From assembly GCA_027482505.1 (NCBI GenBank), contig JAIXVY010000191.1:1-32108 (forward strand): a stretch of 32,108 nucleotides of DNA, read 5' to 3'. Below the pieces are notes generated by a model. The model saw only the letters and a list, made by a program, of their open reading frames with translations, searched no databases and was not told the DNA's origin. Shown here one piece after another: positions 10,274-19,342 of the stretch; the stretch's first letter is position 1, and every line of letters begins with the position of its first letter. The stretch comes from Opitutaceae bacterium (GTDB lineage Bacteria; Verrucomicrobiota; Verrucomicrobiia; Opitutales; Opitutaceae). Made by a program: the position numbers and the translations under genes.

Positions 10274-10672
10274 TCAGCCGCCGCACAGCGGACGCGTCCG
10301 CTCCGCCCATTCCTCCACCGGCCTGCCGCCGACCACGTGCTCGCGCACGATGCGCTCCACCCGCTCGGGCGTCGCGCGTCCATACCACACGCCCTCGGGA
10401 TAGACCACCAGCCACGGCCCGCCGGCGCACACCCGCAGGCATTCGGCCTTGCTGCGCAGCGCGTCCGCCCCGTGCGCCTTGCAGGCGGCCTTGAGCGCCT
10501 CCCACGAGGCCAGGCCCGCCTCCCGCGCGCAGCACTCCGGCCCGGGGCACAGGAACGCGTGCCTCCGCGCCTTCTCCAGGCCCATCTTGGCGAAGCCGGC
10601 GTCGATCCTGGCGCGTTCGTCGTTTCCTTGCTGCATGCCCGTCTTCTTGCGCGCCGGCGCGGCGGACGCCAT
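10274..10672 (-). CDS. (2Fe-2S) thioredoxin-like ferredoxin domain protein (alternative start 10636)
   Basis: HAFLCPGPECCAREAG...SKAECLRVCAGGPWLVVYPEGVWYGRATPERVERIVREHVVGGRPVEEW: Cys spacing and C-terminal motif of the 2Fe-2S thioredoxin-like family. Confidence 0.85.
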   Translation of the reverse strand: MASAAPARKKTGMQQGNDERARIDAGFAKMGLEKARRHAFLCPGPECCAREAGLASWEALKAACKAHGADALRSKAECLRVCAGGPWLVVYPEGVWYGRATPERVERIVREHVVGGRPVEEWAERTRPLCGG

Positions 10673-10682
10673 TTCTTTTACC

Positions 10683-11408
10683 GTGACGCCCCGCCTTCTC
10701 GCCGCGCTCCTCGCCGCCCTGCTCGCCCTCGCGCCGGCGAGCCGCGCCGCCGAGGTTCAGGCCCACGGCCTGCTCTTCGAGCACTGGGTTTGCGACACGT
10801 TTTTCGGCGGGTATCGGCCGGATGGATACACGCAAAAGTGGGACGTCCCCGCCCGGGCCAACCGCCTGCCCGACCCCGCCCTCGCGGGCCTGCCGGTCAA
10901 CCCGAAGGCGACGCGCCTCGGCGCGCCCGTGGGCCTGGGCGACGCCTTGCGCCAATACGACGTCGACGAGCCCTTCCTCCTCGTCCTCGGCTTCTGGGAG
11001 CAAAGCGGCCCGGGGCAAAAACGCTTCGTGAAAATCCTCGCCCCGCGGGTGGAGCCGGCCGCGTGGCGCGCGCTCTGGGGCCCGGTGACGCGCGCCGACC
11101 TGGAACGCCTCGACGCGGTGGTGAAGGACCGCTCGCTCTCCCCCGCCGAGGCCAGGCGCCGCGCGCAGTCTATGAAAGACAGGCCGCCCTTCTCGAAGGC
11201 CGTCTTCGTGCTCAACCCCAAGATCGACGAAAAGGGCCAGCGCCGCCTCCAATGCAGCCTGCGCTACGCCGACGCGCTGAAACACCTCGCCCCCGGCGTC
11301 TCGCCGGAGCCGGACGAGACGCCCGCGCTCTGGGGCGTGCCCTTTCCCGGCGCGGTCGATTCGGCCCCGCGGCGCTTTTCCCCGGACCCGGCCGTATCCG
11401 GGAAATAA
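10683..11408 (+). CDS. Exported protein of unknown function; possibly nuclease-like (alternative ATG start at 10635)
   Basis: GTG start gives signal peptide MTPRLLAALLAALLALAPASRAA; conserved-looking core AEVQAHGLLFEHWVCDTFFGGYRPDGYTQKWDVPA...DALRQYDVDEPFLLVLGFWEQ...KIDEKGQRRLQCSLRY. Confidence 0.7.
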   Translation: MTPRLLAALLAALLALAPASRAAEVQAHGLLFEHWVCDTFFGGYRPDGYTQKWDVPARANRLPDPALAGLPVNPKATRLGAPVGLGDALRQYDVDEPFLLVLGFWEQSGPGQKRFVKILAPRVEPAAWRALWGPVTRADLERLDAVVKDRSLSPAEARRRAQSMKDRPPFSKAVFVLNPKIDEKGQRRLQCSLRYADALKHLAPGVSPEPDETPALWGVPFPGAVDSAPRRFSPDPAVSGK

Positions 11409-12206
11409 TTACACCCCGGCCCGCAGCTCCAGCCGGGCGCCGCGCCGCGCCAGGCGGACGTCGGCGCCGAAGAGCTTCCCGAGGCTGGCGGAGGTGAGCG
11501 TGGCCGCGCGCGGTCCCGCCGCCGCCACCCGGCCCGCGCGGAGGAGAAGGGCGTGGGTGAAGGCCGGCGTGATCTCCTCCACATGGTGCGTCACCAAAAC
11601 CAGCCGAGGGCCGCGCGGCTCGCGCGCCAGCGCCTCGAGGCGGACCAGAAACGTCTCCCGCGCCACCGGATCGAGGCCGGCGCAAGGCTCGTCGAGGATG
11701 AGCAGGGCGGGCCGCGCCATCAGCGCGCGGGCGATCAGCACGCGCTGGCGCTCGCCCTGCGAAAGCACGCCCCAGGGCCGGTCGGCGAGGCCGGCCGCCC
11801 CGGCGCGGCGCAACTGCGCGCGCGCGGCCCGGGCCTCGGCCGGGGTCGGCTCTCCCCACAGGTCGAGTTGCGCGCGCGCCCCGCTGACCACGGTGCGCAG
11901 GGCCTCCTCGTGATCGGGCACGGAGGCGTTCAGGGCGCTGGAGACCAGGCCGACGCGGTGCCGGAGATCGCGCCAGTCGCAGGCGCCATATTCGTCGCCC
12001 AGCACCCGCACCGTCCCGGCGGAGGGCGTCAGGTAGCCCAGCAACACCTTGAGCAGCGAGGTCTTGCCGCAGCCGTTGGGGCCCAGCACCACCCAGTGCT
12101 CGCCGGGGCGCACCCGCCAGTCGATCCCGTCCAGCACCACCGCCCGGCCGCGCTCCACCCGCAACCCGGAGACGTCCAACACTTCGTCGCTTTTCGTTTC
12201 GCCCAT
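11409..12206 (-). CDS. ABC transporter ATP-binding protein
   Basis: Walker A LGPNGCGKTS, signature LSQGERQRVLIARAL, Walker B ALLILDEPCAGLDP, H-loop VLVTHH; upstream ATG at 12245 also possible. Confidence 0.92.
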   Translation of the reverse strand: MGETKSDEVLDVSGLRVERGRAVVLDGIDWRVRPGEHWVVLGPNGCGKTSLLKVLLGYLTPSAGTVRVLGDEYGACDWRDLRHRVGLVSSALNASVPDHEEALRTVVSGARAQLDLWGEPTPAEARAARAQLRRAGAAGLADRPWGVLSQGERQRVLIARALMARPALLILDEPCAGLDPVARETFLVRLEALAREPRGPRLVLVTHHVEEITPAFTHALLLRAGRVAAAGPRAATLTSASLGKLFGADVRLARRGARLELRAGV

Positions 12207-12349
12207 GATGGGCCGAACCTGCGCCGCGGCGCGCCGGGCCGTCAACGCCGCCCGTGTCGCCCCGGTGTTTTCGTCGCCTTCACCGCAACGTTGCTTAGCA
12301 ACCTCGGCCTCAGCTTGGCGTCTCCGGGTTTTTCCCCATTCTCCCGCCC

Positions 12350-13870
12350 ATGTCGTTTTCGCTCCTCTCGCCGCGCGTCGCGGCCCTGTTAGCCGCGCTG
12401 CTGGCGCCCGTGGCCTTCGCCTCGCCCTTTTCCGTCGTGGCCTACAATGTGGAAAACCTCCACGACCTCGACGGCGTCGCGCTCTACGACGACTACCAAC
12501 CCGCCACCTGGACGCCCGAGCACCTGCGGGTGAAAACCGCCAACATCGCCCAGGTCCTGGCCCGGGTGAATAAGGGCGCGGGCCCCGAGATCGTCGCCTT
12601 CAACGAGATCGAGCTCGACCAGACCCCGGACTCCACCGTCGCGGACTATGACGCCTGGCTGGCCTCGGTGAAGGACACCACCGCCGCCGCCTTGCTCGCC
12701 AAGAGCCCCCTCCCGGCCGAGCTCGCCGGACTGCCCGCCGAGGCCTGGCTGCTCAAGGCGTGCGCCGACGCCGGCCTGGGGCCCTACCACGTCGCCGTCA
12801 CCGACGAGCGCCCGTCCAAGCACGAGGACGGCCGCGGCGCCGCGGTGCGCAACGTCCTGTTCTCCCGCTATCCAGTCACCGCGGTGAAAACCCACCGGCT
12901 GGTGAACGCGCGCGGCGTCCTCGAGGTCACCCTCGACGTCGAGGGCTCGCCGCTCACCGTCTTCGTCAACCACTGGAAATCCGGCGCCGGCGACGCCGCG
13001 CTGGAGGAAATCCGGCGCGACAACGCCCGCGTGCTGCGCGCCCGCATCGACGAGCTCCTGAAGGCCGACGCCAACGCCGACTTCATCGTCGCGGGCGACC
13101 TCAACTCGCACTACAACCAGAAGCAGCGCTATCGCGACATGCGCACCACCGGCATCAACGACGTGCTCGGCTCGCAAGGCAACGAACTCGCCCTGCGCGG
13201 CAAGGATCGCGATCTCTACAACCTCTGGTTCGAGCTGCCCTCCGACCAGCGCGGCTCCGACACCTTCCAGGGCGAGTGGGGCACGCTCATGCACCTCATC
13301 CTCTCGCGCGGCCTCTACGACCAGAACGGCGTGCAATACGAGGACGGCTCCTTCGCGGTCATGAAGTTCCCGGGCCTCAACGCCAACGGCCTCGGCCTGC
13401 CCAACCGCTGGTCGCGCGGCAAGGTGCCCGGCGGTTTCTCCGACCATTTCCCCATCTACGCCCGCTTCCGCGTGGTCGAGACGCGCGACAAGGACAAGTG
13501 GCTGCCCCTCACCCGCCCGAGCGAGACCGAGGACGGCCCGGCGGCCGCCGTGGCGGTCGAGACCGCGCCCGTCGATCTCTTCGCCAACGCCCTGCGCTTC
13601 GACAAGCTGCCCGCCGGCGCCAACGTGCGCGACGGCTCCTACAACGGCCGTATCTTCCTCGTGGAGGCGAAGTGCGCCGTGAACGAGCGGGGCCACGTGA
13701 AAGTGACCCTCGGCGGCGAGGAATACGACGTGTTCTCCCACCAGAAGGAAGTGCGCGACGAGGTGCGCAATCGCGCCCGTTCCGGACAGGTGGTCCGTTT
13801 CTACGGCGAGCTGGGCACCTTCCGCGGCAATTGGCAGCTCGTTCTCCACGGCAAGGAGTGGCTGCGCTGA
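12350..13870 (+). CDS. Endonuclease/exonuclease/phosphatase (EEP) family exported protein with C-terminal extension
   Basis: Signal peptide; SVVAYNVENL, IVAFNEIE, VNHWKS, FIVAGDLNSHYN, FSDHFPIYARF are EEP-fold motifs. Confidence 0.9.
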   Translation: MSFSLLSPRVAALLAALLAPVAFASPFSVVAYNVENLHDLDGVALYDDYQPATWTPEHLRVKTANIAQVLARVNKGAGPEIVAFNEIELDQTPDSTVADYDAWLASVKDTTAAALLAKSPLPAELAGLPAEAWLLKACADAGLGPYHVAVTDERPSKHEDGRGAAVRNVLFSRYPVTAVKTHRLVNARGVLEVTLDVEGSPLTVFVNHWKSGAGDAALEEIRRDNARVLRARIDELLKADANADFIVAGDLNSHYNQKQRYRDMRTTGINDVLGSQGNELALRGKDRDLYNLWFELPSDQRGSDTFQGEWGTLMHLILSRGLYDQNGVQYEDGSFAVMKFPGLNANGLGLPNRWSRGKVPGGFSDHFPIYARFRVVETRDKDKWLPLTRPSETEDGPAAAVAVETAPVDLFANALRFDKLPAGANVRDGSYNGRIFLVEAKCAVNERGHVKVTLGGEEYDVFSHQKEVRDEVRNRARSGQVVRFYGELGTFRGNWQLVLHGKEWLR

Positions 13871-13904
13871 GGCGCGGCGGTAGCGGTATTTTCCGACGGG
13901 CGGA

Positions 13905-13925
13905 GCCTGCGTTTGGCACGCAGGC
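13905..13925. other. Perfect 8-bp-stem hairpin
   Basis: GCCTGCGT-TTGGC-ACGCAGGC between the EEP gene and the next ORF; no T-tract. Confidence 0.45.
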
Positions 13926-13968
13926 GGCTTGCGTTATCTTTACGTCCGTTTTAACGCATTCCATTCAC

Positions 13969-14487
13969 ATGAGCCAAATCGCCGAAGCCTTGGCCAAAGC
14001 CAAAGAGCGCACCGGAAAGGGCGTCCTTGCCGCCCCCGAGGGAGCCGCCTCCTTGTCGCCCGACCAAGTCGAGCGCGACGCCCGCCGCCGGCAGCGCCTT
14101 TGGGTGTTGGTGCTCGCGGCCGCCCTGCCCCTCACCGGCTTTGTGCTCTGGGCCAAACTTCGCGACGACACGGTGGTGGCGCCTCCCGCCGCGCCGGCCG
14201 CAACGGCCAACGCGGGAACGCAGGCCGGCGGCCCTGAGTGGCCCTCCGCCCCTTCCCCTTCTGCCCCGGCGGTCCAGATACCCGTTCAAAATCCCCAGAC
14301 CGTCCAGCTCGTCGCCGGGCTGGCGATCAGCGCGGTCATGCCCGGCGATCCCGCCCGCATCATGCTGGCCGGACGCGTGGTCCGCGCGGGAGATGCGATC
14401 GACGGTGGTCTGATTTTCTCCGGCGTGGCCGAGGGCCAGCTGCGCTTCACCGACGCCAACGGCGTGCTCTACACCCGTCGCTACTGA
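13969..14487 (+). CDS. Hypothetical single-pass membrane protein (GspB/PilP-like architecture possible)
   Basis: MSQIAEALAKAKERTGKG..., TM LWVLVLAAALPLTGFVLWA, Pro/Ala linker, C-terminal domain ISAVMPGDPARIMLAGRVVRAGDAIDGGLIFSGVAEGQLRFTDANGVLYTRRY; ORF-track start at 12760 is not credible. Confidence 0.65.
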   Translation: MSQIAEALAKAKERTGKGVLAAPEGAASLSPDQVERDARRRQRLWVLVLAAALPLTGFVLWAKLRDDTVVAPPAAPAATANAGTQAGGPEWPSAPSPSAPAVQIPVQNPQTVQLVAGLAISAVMPGDPARIMLAGRVVRAGDAIDGGLIFSGVAEGQLRFTDANGVLYTRRY

Positions 14488-14513
14488 TTTCGCCGCCCAC
14501 GGCGCGCTCGGCG

Positions 14514-15470
14514 TTAGTCGTAGCGCGCCGCGCGGCCGAGGTAGTTGAGCGAAAGCATTTCCTTCCAGACCCGATAGCGCCCCTCGGAGCTGATGCGCCC
14601 GTGCTCCTCGTGCTCGGGCGTGGGCAGCAGAAATCCAAGCTGGGTGTTGAGCCGCTCCAGCTCCGCCTGCTGGGCGTTGACGTCGTCCAAGGGCTCCGTG
14701 GTCCAAGGCACGAGAGTCGACCCGGTGCGCGCCACGCGCTCGCGGTGGAGATTCAGCAGACGCGAAAAACTGCGGCGCCACGGACGGCGCTCCACCAGCC
14801 AGTTTTCCGGATAAAATCCCGCGAAGGGCAGATGATGGTTGTCCGTCACCACGCGCAGGCCGTCGGCGGTTTGGGTGGAGAGGTGCAGGCACACCGTCAC
14901 GTTGCCGGCGGGCTGGGGCAAAAACGTCACCTGAAGTCGCGTCGCGCCCTCGGTGTCGTGATAGAACGAGGCGCGCACGTGGATGCCGTCCGCCACCTCG
15001 GCGCGCAGGGCCTGCACGTTTTTGAAGCCCGCCGCGCGGATCTCCTCGCGAAGCTTGAGGAAACGCCCCTGCACCGGCCACTCGTCGCCGCCGCGGTTGA
15101 GCGTGAAGCGCGGGAACAGCGGCAGCGGGCTCACGCTCATGGCGTGGATGGCCAGCCAGTGATAGACGCTCTCCAGCATGAACCACCCGATGAGATGGGC
15201 GCCGAAAAGCACGGCGAAGGGCCGCTCGCTCCAGCCGAAGTGACGGCTGAGCTCGGCGGATCCGCCCGCCAGGACCAGCCAGCGCAGCCACCGATTCAGT
15301 ATGGCCAGGGCGGGCGACGCGAAGTGCTGGTTGAGGCGCAGCAGCATGAGCGAGCCCAGCATCGCGGGCACCAACAGAAGAATAGGTGTGAGGAGGGTTG
15401 CGTCCAAGGGTCGGACAAGCTGCGGGAAAATTCCCCGGGGGACAAGCGCGGCCAACCGTAGGCCGGGCAA
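14514..15470 (-). CDS. Conserved-looking hypothetical membrane protein
   Basis: N-terminal hydrophobic segments followed by a long soluble domain; orientation supported by low-bias protein composition compared with the Arg/Pro-rich antisense ORFs. Confidence 0.6.
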   Translation of the reverse strand: MPGLRLAALVPRGIFPQLVRPLDATLLTPILLLVPAMLGSLMLLRLNQHFASPALAILNRWLRWLVLAGGSAELSRHFGWSERPFAVLFGAHLIGWFMLESVYHWLAIHAMSVSPLPLFPRFTLNRGGDEWPVQGRFLKLREEIRAAGFKNVQALRAEVADGIHVRASFYHDTEGATRLQVTFLPQPAGNVTVCLHLSTQTADGLRVVTDNHHLPFAGFYPENWLVERRPWRRSFSRLLNLHRERVARTGSTLVPWTTEPLDDVNAQQAELERLNTQLGFLLPTPEHEEHGRISSEGRYRVWKEMLSLNYLGRAARYD

Positions 15471-15474
15471 GAAA

Positions 15475-15504
15475 AACGCCCGCCGGTAAGGCCGGGCGGG
15501 CGTT
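15475..15504 (-). terminator. Rho-independent terminator of dnaN
   Basis: AACGCCCGCC-GGTAAGGCCG-GGCGGGCGTT inverted repeat; on the minus strand followed by a T-run (GCGTTTTTC). Confidence 0.75.
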
Positions 15505-15534
15505 CTCCAAGCCGCGGCGGGGCGGCGGAAGCGT

Positions 15535-16659
15535 TTAGCTGATTCGCACGGGCATCACGACGCAGACGAAATTTTCGAGGGTCTTGAGGACGCCGGGACT
15601 CACCTCATCCTTCAGCTCGAAGTAAACCTCATCCTTGGTGAGGGCGCGGAGCGGGTCTATGATGAACTGGGGGTTGAACGCGACCTGGAGGTCGGGACCG
15701 CTGTAGGCGATCGCCATGCTCTCGTGCGCCTCGCCGAAGTCGGGACTGCTGGCGCTGATCTCGAGGAGATTGCTGGTGAGCTTCAGCTTCACGGAGTTGC
15801 TCTTGTCCGAGCACACGAGGGCGGCGCGGTGCACGCACTCGGTGAAGAGCTCGCGCTCGAGCTTCACGCGCTGGTGGGTCTCCTTCGGGATGACCTGCTG
15901 ATAGTTCGGGTAGTTGCCCTCGACGACCTTGCTGTAGAGGTAGATCGAGTCGACGAGACCGCTGTCGGGATTGTCGGCGTTGATCTGGAAGGCGGCGCGA
16001 CGGTCGTTGAAGGAGACCTTCAGCTTTTCGCCCTTGTCCAGCATGCGCAGGAGCTCGGAGACGGTCTTGGCGGGGAGGATGATGGCGCCGGCCTTCTCGG
16101 CGGGGACGTCCATTTCCTTGGAGATGAGGGCGAGGCGGCGTCCGTCGGTGGCGACAAGCGAGAGCTTGGCGTCGCGGAAATTGAAATACACGCCGTTGAG
16201 GATGTATCGCGTCTCGTCGGTCGACTGGGCGTAGGCGACGCTCTTGAGCATGCCGAGGAGTTCGCCCTGCTCGAGGGTGAATGTCTTGTCGTCGCCAAAG
16301 TCGGGCAGCGGGGGAAACTCTTCCTTGCCGATGCCCATGATGCGGAACACGGAGCCGCCGGAGGAAAGTTTGACCTGGTGGTTGGGCGCGGCGTCGAAGG
16401 CGACGTCGAGCTGGGGCAGCTCGCGGACGATGCCGGCGAGGCGCTTGACCGGAAGGGTGACCGAGCCGGTCTCCTTCACCTCGGCCTTGATCTTGGCGCG
16501 GATGCCGAGGTCGAGGTTGGTGGTGGTGAGGGTGATCCCGTCCTTCTCCGCCTCGATCAGCACGTTGCTGAGGATCGGCATCGTGGCCTTGGAGCCGACG
16601 ACGTTGAGCACCTGGGCAAGGCCGTTGCTGAAGTGATCGCGGTTGATCTTGAATTTCAT
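15535..16659 (-). CDS. dnaN: DNA polymerase III subunit beta (sliding clamp)
   Basis: [53 protein letters not shown]...[17 protein letters not shown]...PVRIS C-terminus. Confidence 0.97.
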   Translation of the reverse strand: MKFKINRDHFSNGLAQVLNVVGSKATMPILSNVLIEAEKDGITLTTTNLDLGIRAKIKAEVKETGSVTLPVKRLAGIVRELPQLDVAFDAAPNHQVKLSSGGSVFRIMGIGKEEFPPLPDFGDDKTFTLEQGELLGMLKSVAYAQSTDETRYILNGVYFNFRDAKLSLVATDGRRLALISKEMDVPAEKAGAIILPAKTVSELLRMLDKGEKLKVSFNDRRAAFQINADNPDSGLVDSIYLYSKVVEGNYPNYQQVIPKETHQRVKLERELFTECVHRAALVCSDKSNSVKLKLTSNLLEISASSPDFGEAHESMAIAYSGPDLQVAFNPQFIIDPLRALTKDEVYFELKDEVSPGVLKTLENFVCVVMPVRIS

Positions 16660-16850
16660 GAGGGGAGTCGAAGTCGAGGAGATGGGCGGTTTAGGCCGGC
16701 GGGAATGCGGGGAGGAAAAAGCCTCGGGCGGAATGTGCAAGGCGCGAGAGGCCGCGGAAAGGGCAAAAGCGCGCGGCGGGCGCGAGGTTTTGCACACAGT
16801 CTGATTTATTCAGTCTCTCTTTAGATAAGTCAGTCATCTCCTTAAGGGCT

Positions 16851-17008
16851 GCGAACAACTCCAACAACCGCCGCGCTCACCTCTGAAAACCGGGCCTCTC
16901 TCGCCTGCGAACAAGGCCTCGGGCGAAGCCGGCAACCTTCGGGTTTTGCGCAAGGCGCGGGTTGTTGGGCGTTGTTCACGACGTTGTTCACGAAGTCGTT
17001 CACATCGG
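16851..17008. repeat. Inverted repeat plus 12-bp iteron-like direct repeats upstream of dnaN
   Basis: 16851-16869 GCGAACAACTCCAACAACC pairs with 16960-16980 GGTTGTTGGGCGTTGTTCACG; GTTGTTCACGAC/GTTGTTCACGAA/GTCGTTCACATC tandem from 16971. Confidence 0.6.
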
Positions 17009-17884
17009 CGGGTTCGAATCCGTGCTTTCCGGCGCCGGCGGATTTCGCAGGTGCCGGATCAGGCCGTAGAAAATGTAGCCGAGGCAGCAGGCCAGCATGC
17101 CGAACTCCTTGTAAACCACGACCGCCGCCGCGGCGATGACGTAGAGGATGAGCGTGGTGATCTTCGTCTTGGTCTGGAAATCGATCTGCTTGCCGCTCGG
17201 GTAGCGCACGCGGCTGACCATCAAAAATGCGATCAGCAGCATCAGCACGGGCAGGATGAGGGCCCAGCGCTGCAACTCGCGCTCATGGGCGGCGAGATTG
17301 AGGAGAAAGAGGACGAGCGCCGCCACCGTGCCGGCCGCCGCGGGCACGGGCAGACCGACAAAGTCCTTGTTGGAGGACCGGCCCGGTTTCTGGAGCAGCG
17401 GGTGGGTGATGACGTTGAAACGCGCGAGGCGGATGGCCGCGCACAAAAGGTAGATGAAGCCCAGCAGCCAGCCGATCTCGCGGAAGTGGGGGTAGCCCTG
17501 GGTCGGCGAGAGAATGAGGAAAAACACCATCAACGCGGGGGCCAGGCCGAAGGACACCACGTCCGCGAGCGAGTCGAACTCGGCGCCGAAGAAGGACTCC
17601 TTGCCGCCCATGCGGGCCAGGCGGCCGTCGAGGGCATCAAACGCCATCGCGCCGAAAATCAGCCAGACCGCGCGTTTGAACAAATCCGCCGCCTCCGTGG
17701 TGATCACGTCCGCCCCGCGCATCGCATAGTGCGCCTGGATGCACATGATCGCCGAGACGAAGCCGCAGAACAAGTTCCCGGCCGTCATCAGGTTGGGCAA
17801 AAAGTAGATGCGGCTCGCCTCCGCCGGATCGAGCGGCGGTTCGTAGTCTTCATCGAGCAAGGGCGGGCGGGAATTGGAGGGCAT
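17000..17884 (-). CDS. pssA: CDP-diacylglycerol--serine O-phosphatidyltransferase
   Basis: LPNLMTAGNLFCGFVSAI... and DALDGRLARMGGKESFFGAEFDSLADVVSFGLAPAL: CDP-alcohol phosphatidyltransferase signature DGx2ARx8Gx3Dx3D. Confidence 0.9.
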   Translation of the reverse strand: MPSNSRPPLLDEDYEPPLDPAEASRIYFLPNLMTAGNLFCGFVSAIMCIQAHYAMRGADVITTEAADLFKRAVWLIFGAMAFDALDGRLARMGGKESFFGAEFDSLADVVSFGLAPALMVFFLILSPTQGYPHFREIGWLLGFIYLLCAAIRLARFNVITHPLLQKPGRSSNKDFVGLPVPAAAGTVAALVLFLLNLAAHERELQRWALILPVLMLLIAFLMVSRVRYPSGKQIDFQTKTKITTLILYVIAAAAVVVYKEFGMLACCLGYIFYGLIRHLRNPPAPESTDSNPPM

Positions 17885-17939
17885 GATGGCTAAAAAGGAG
17901 CGTGTTGTCGCCAACGCGCTTTCCGGGCCGGGAGCGGGT

Positions 17940-18293
17940 TTATTTGGTCAGGGACTCCAGATACTTCCAGAATTTCGAATGCTGCTCGACGAGCTGGTCT
18001 TCCGAGACGGGCAGTCGGTTGCGAAGCAGGAAGTCCTCCAGGGAGTGATGGTGGAGGATGTAGAGAACATGCAGCACATCCTCGCCCTGAACCTCGAAGT
18101 AGTAGCGCAGCTCGCCATCGCGCAGCCGGTAGAGGGTCTTGCCCGCGCGCACGAAGCGACCGAGCGGCTCGCGCGGGTGGGCGAGGTCTTCGGGCCGAAG
18201 CTTGCCCACGGGCTCGATGGCGGAAAGCTGCGCCAGCGGATCGAGCTTCTTCAGCTCGCCGAGGGCCTGGGCGGAGAAGGTGACCTGGAACAT
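17940..18293 (-). CDS. RelE/ParE-like toxin-fold protein with C-terminal extension
   Basis: MFQVTFSAQALGELKKLDPLAQLSAIEPVGKL...HPREPLGRFVRAGKTLYRLRDGELRYYFEVQGEDVLHVLYILHHHSLEDFLLR resembles the RelE family; no partner gene adjacent. Confidence 0.6.
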   Translation of the reverse strand: MFQVTFSAQALGELKKLDPLAQLSAIEPVGKLRPEDLAHPREPLGRFVRAGKTLYRLRDGELRYYFEVQGEDVLHVLYILHHHSLEDFLLRNRLPVSEDQLVEQHSKFWKYLESLTK

Positions 18294-18425
18294 GATGCGC
18301 CAAGCAACCCGCCGCCCGGCGCCAAGGCAAGGCCCATGGCGGCGCGGTCCTTTGCGGTTTGCGCATTGCCGCCCGCTCCCCCCGCGCGCCACCTTGCGGC
18401 CGAACAGTCTCTATGCAGACCTCTG

Positions 18426-18470
18426 ACTCTTGGCATCCCATTCATGGTGGACGACTACGGGGCGGAGTTT
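18426..18470 (+). repeat. Left copy of ~45-bp diverged direct repeat (putative remnant of solute-binding-protein gene 5' region)
   Basis: Aligns ungapped at an offset of exactly 1040 bp with 19466-19510, ~37/45 identical by eye including 16 consecutive identical bases (CTACGGGGCGGAGTTT); reads xIPFMVDDYGAEF versus DIPVLVAGYGAEF. Confidence 0.7.
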
Positions 18471-18554
18471 AAGGGAGAAGCTTTAGACGGATCTTTTTTC
18501 TGCTGTTCTCTATATGGGCTTTTCTACCACAGGGCTTTCTATCTATAGTCAATT

Positions 18555-19160
18555 ATGGGTTATCTATTGCGTGTTGGCTTCGGAATTTGTCTCGCAACCT
18601 CCTGTTCGGTTGCACGTTCAGCTATAATTTATACGGATTTTAGGGCAGCACCAATTACGGTCGTATCTGGAAGCCCCATATCTGTGGACATGGATACCGC
18701 CCAGGCTGGAACAAGTGTTCCCGGCAATGATTTGTTTTTAGCCTACGGCAGCTTTTCCGTGGAAAATCCTAGCGTGCAGTCAAATCCAGCAGACACCTCC
18801 ATCGCCGCAGTTCCTGCTTCACCTGGCAATGTTTTGAGACTGAATTATGGAGACTCGTTTACATCAGCCTCTTTTGTGGCTTGGGGCGGTTTTTTAGACA
18901 ACGGTAGCTACGGAGGGTTTTGGGACGCTACAAGTGGCGAAGCCTATGTAGGTGTTCGAAAAGGCGGAAATGAGGGTTGGCTACGGATTTTTTATGACGA
19001 TAGTGCCGACGTGTTCCAGTTGACTGGTATAGCTTACAATCAGTCGGGAACTCTCACTGCTGGTCAAACGACGCAAATTCCTGAGCCAGGAACGGCAGGA
19101 TTATTTGGGGCATTTGTCGCGTTAGGTATGGCAAGTGTTTTAAGGCGCAGGGTGTCATAA
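18555..19160 (+). CDS. PEP-CTERM sorting domain-containing protein
   Basis: Signal peptide; C-terminus IPEPGTAGLFGAFVALGMASVLRRRVS = PEP motif + TM + basic tail. Confidence 0.88.
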   Translation: MGYLLRVGFGICLATSCSVARSAIIYTDFRAAPITVVSGSPISVDMDTAQAGTSVPGNDLFLAYGSFSVENPSVQSNPADTSIAAVPASPGNVLRLNYGDSFTSASFVAWGGFLDNGSYGGFWDATSGEAYVGVRKGGNEGWLRIFYDDSADVFQLTGIAYNQSGTLTAGQTTQIPEPGTAGLFGAFVALGMASVLRRRVS

Positions 19161-19342
19161 GCGAGCTTTTGGAGCTAGGTGCAGTGAGCGGCAGGCTCAT
19201 GACAGCGGTAATGCATCACTTCACCCCATTTGCTTTGCTTAAAATATGGTTTAACCCATTAGAAATATTTAATTTAAGGTAACTCTTCGTTAGAAAATCT
19301 GTCGCGTATTTTGCTAAACGCTACATCGATATAGCTCTCCGC

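Noticed and set aside
10190-11497. 435-aa plus-strand ORF
   Set aside because: Arg/Pro/Ala-rich shadow frame overlapping two better-supported genes.
13690-13705. GGGCCACGTGAAAGTG as a third parS site
   Set aside because: Only about 11/16 positions fit the consensus and the palindrome is broken.
12389-13849. 486-aa minus-strand ORF antisense to the EEP gene
   Set aside because: GC-rich shadow ORF: low-complexity Gly/Val/Glu/Ala composition; the plus strand has clear EEP motifs.
13951-15510. 519-aa minus-strand ORF
   Set aside because: Shadow frame of the 14514-15470 membrane-protein gene and of the 13969 ORF, biased composition.
16971-17006. TTGTTCAC repeats as parS half-sites or DnaA boxes
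   Set aside because: Spacing and sequence do not match TGTTYCACGTGRAACA or TTATCCACA; reported instead as an unexplained repeat array.
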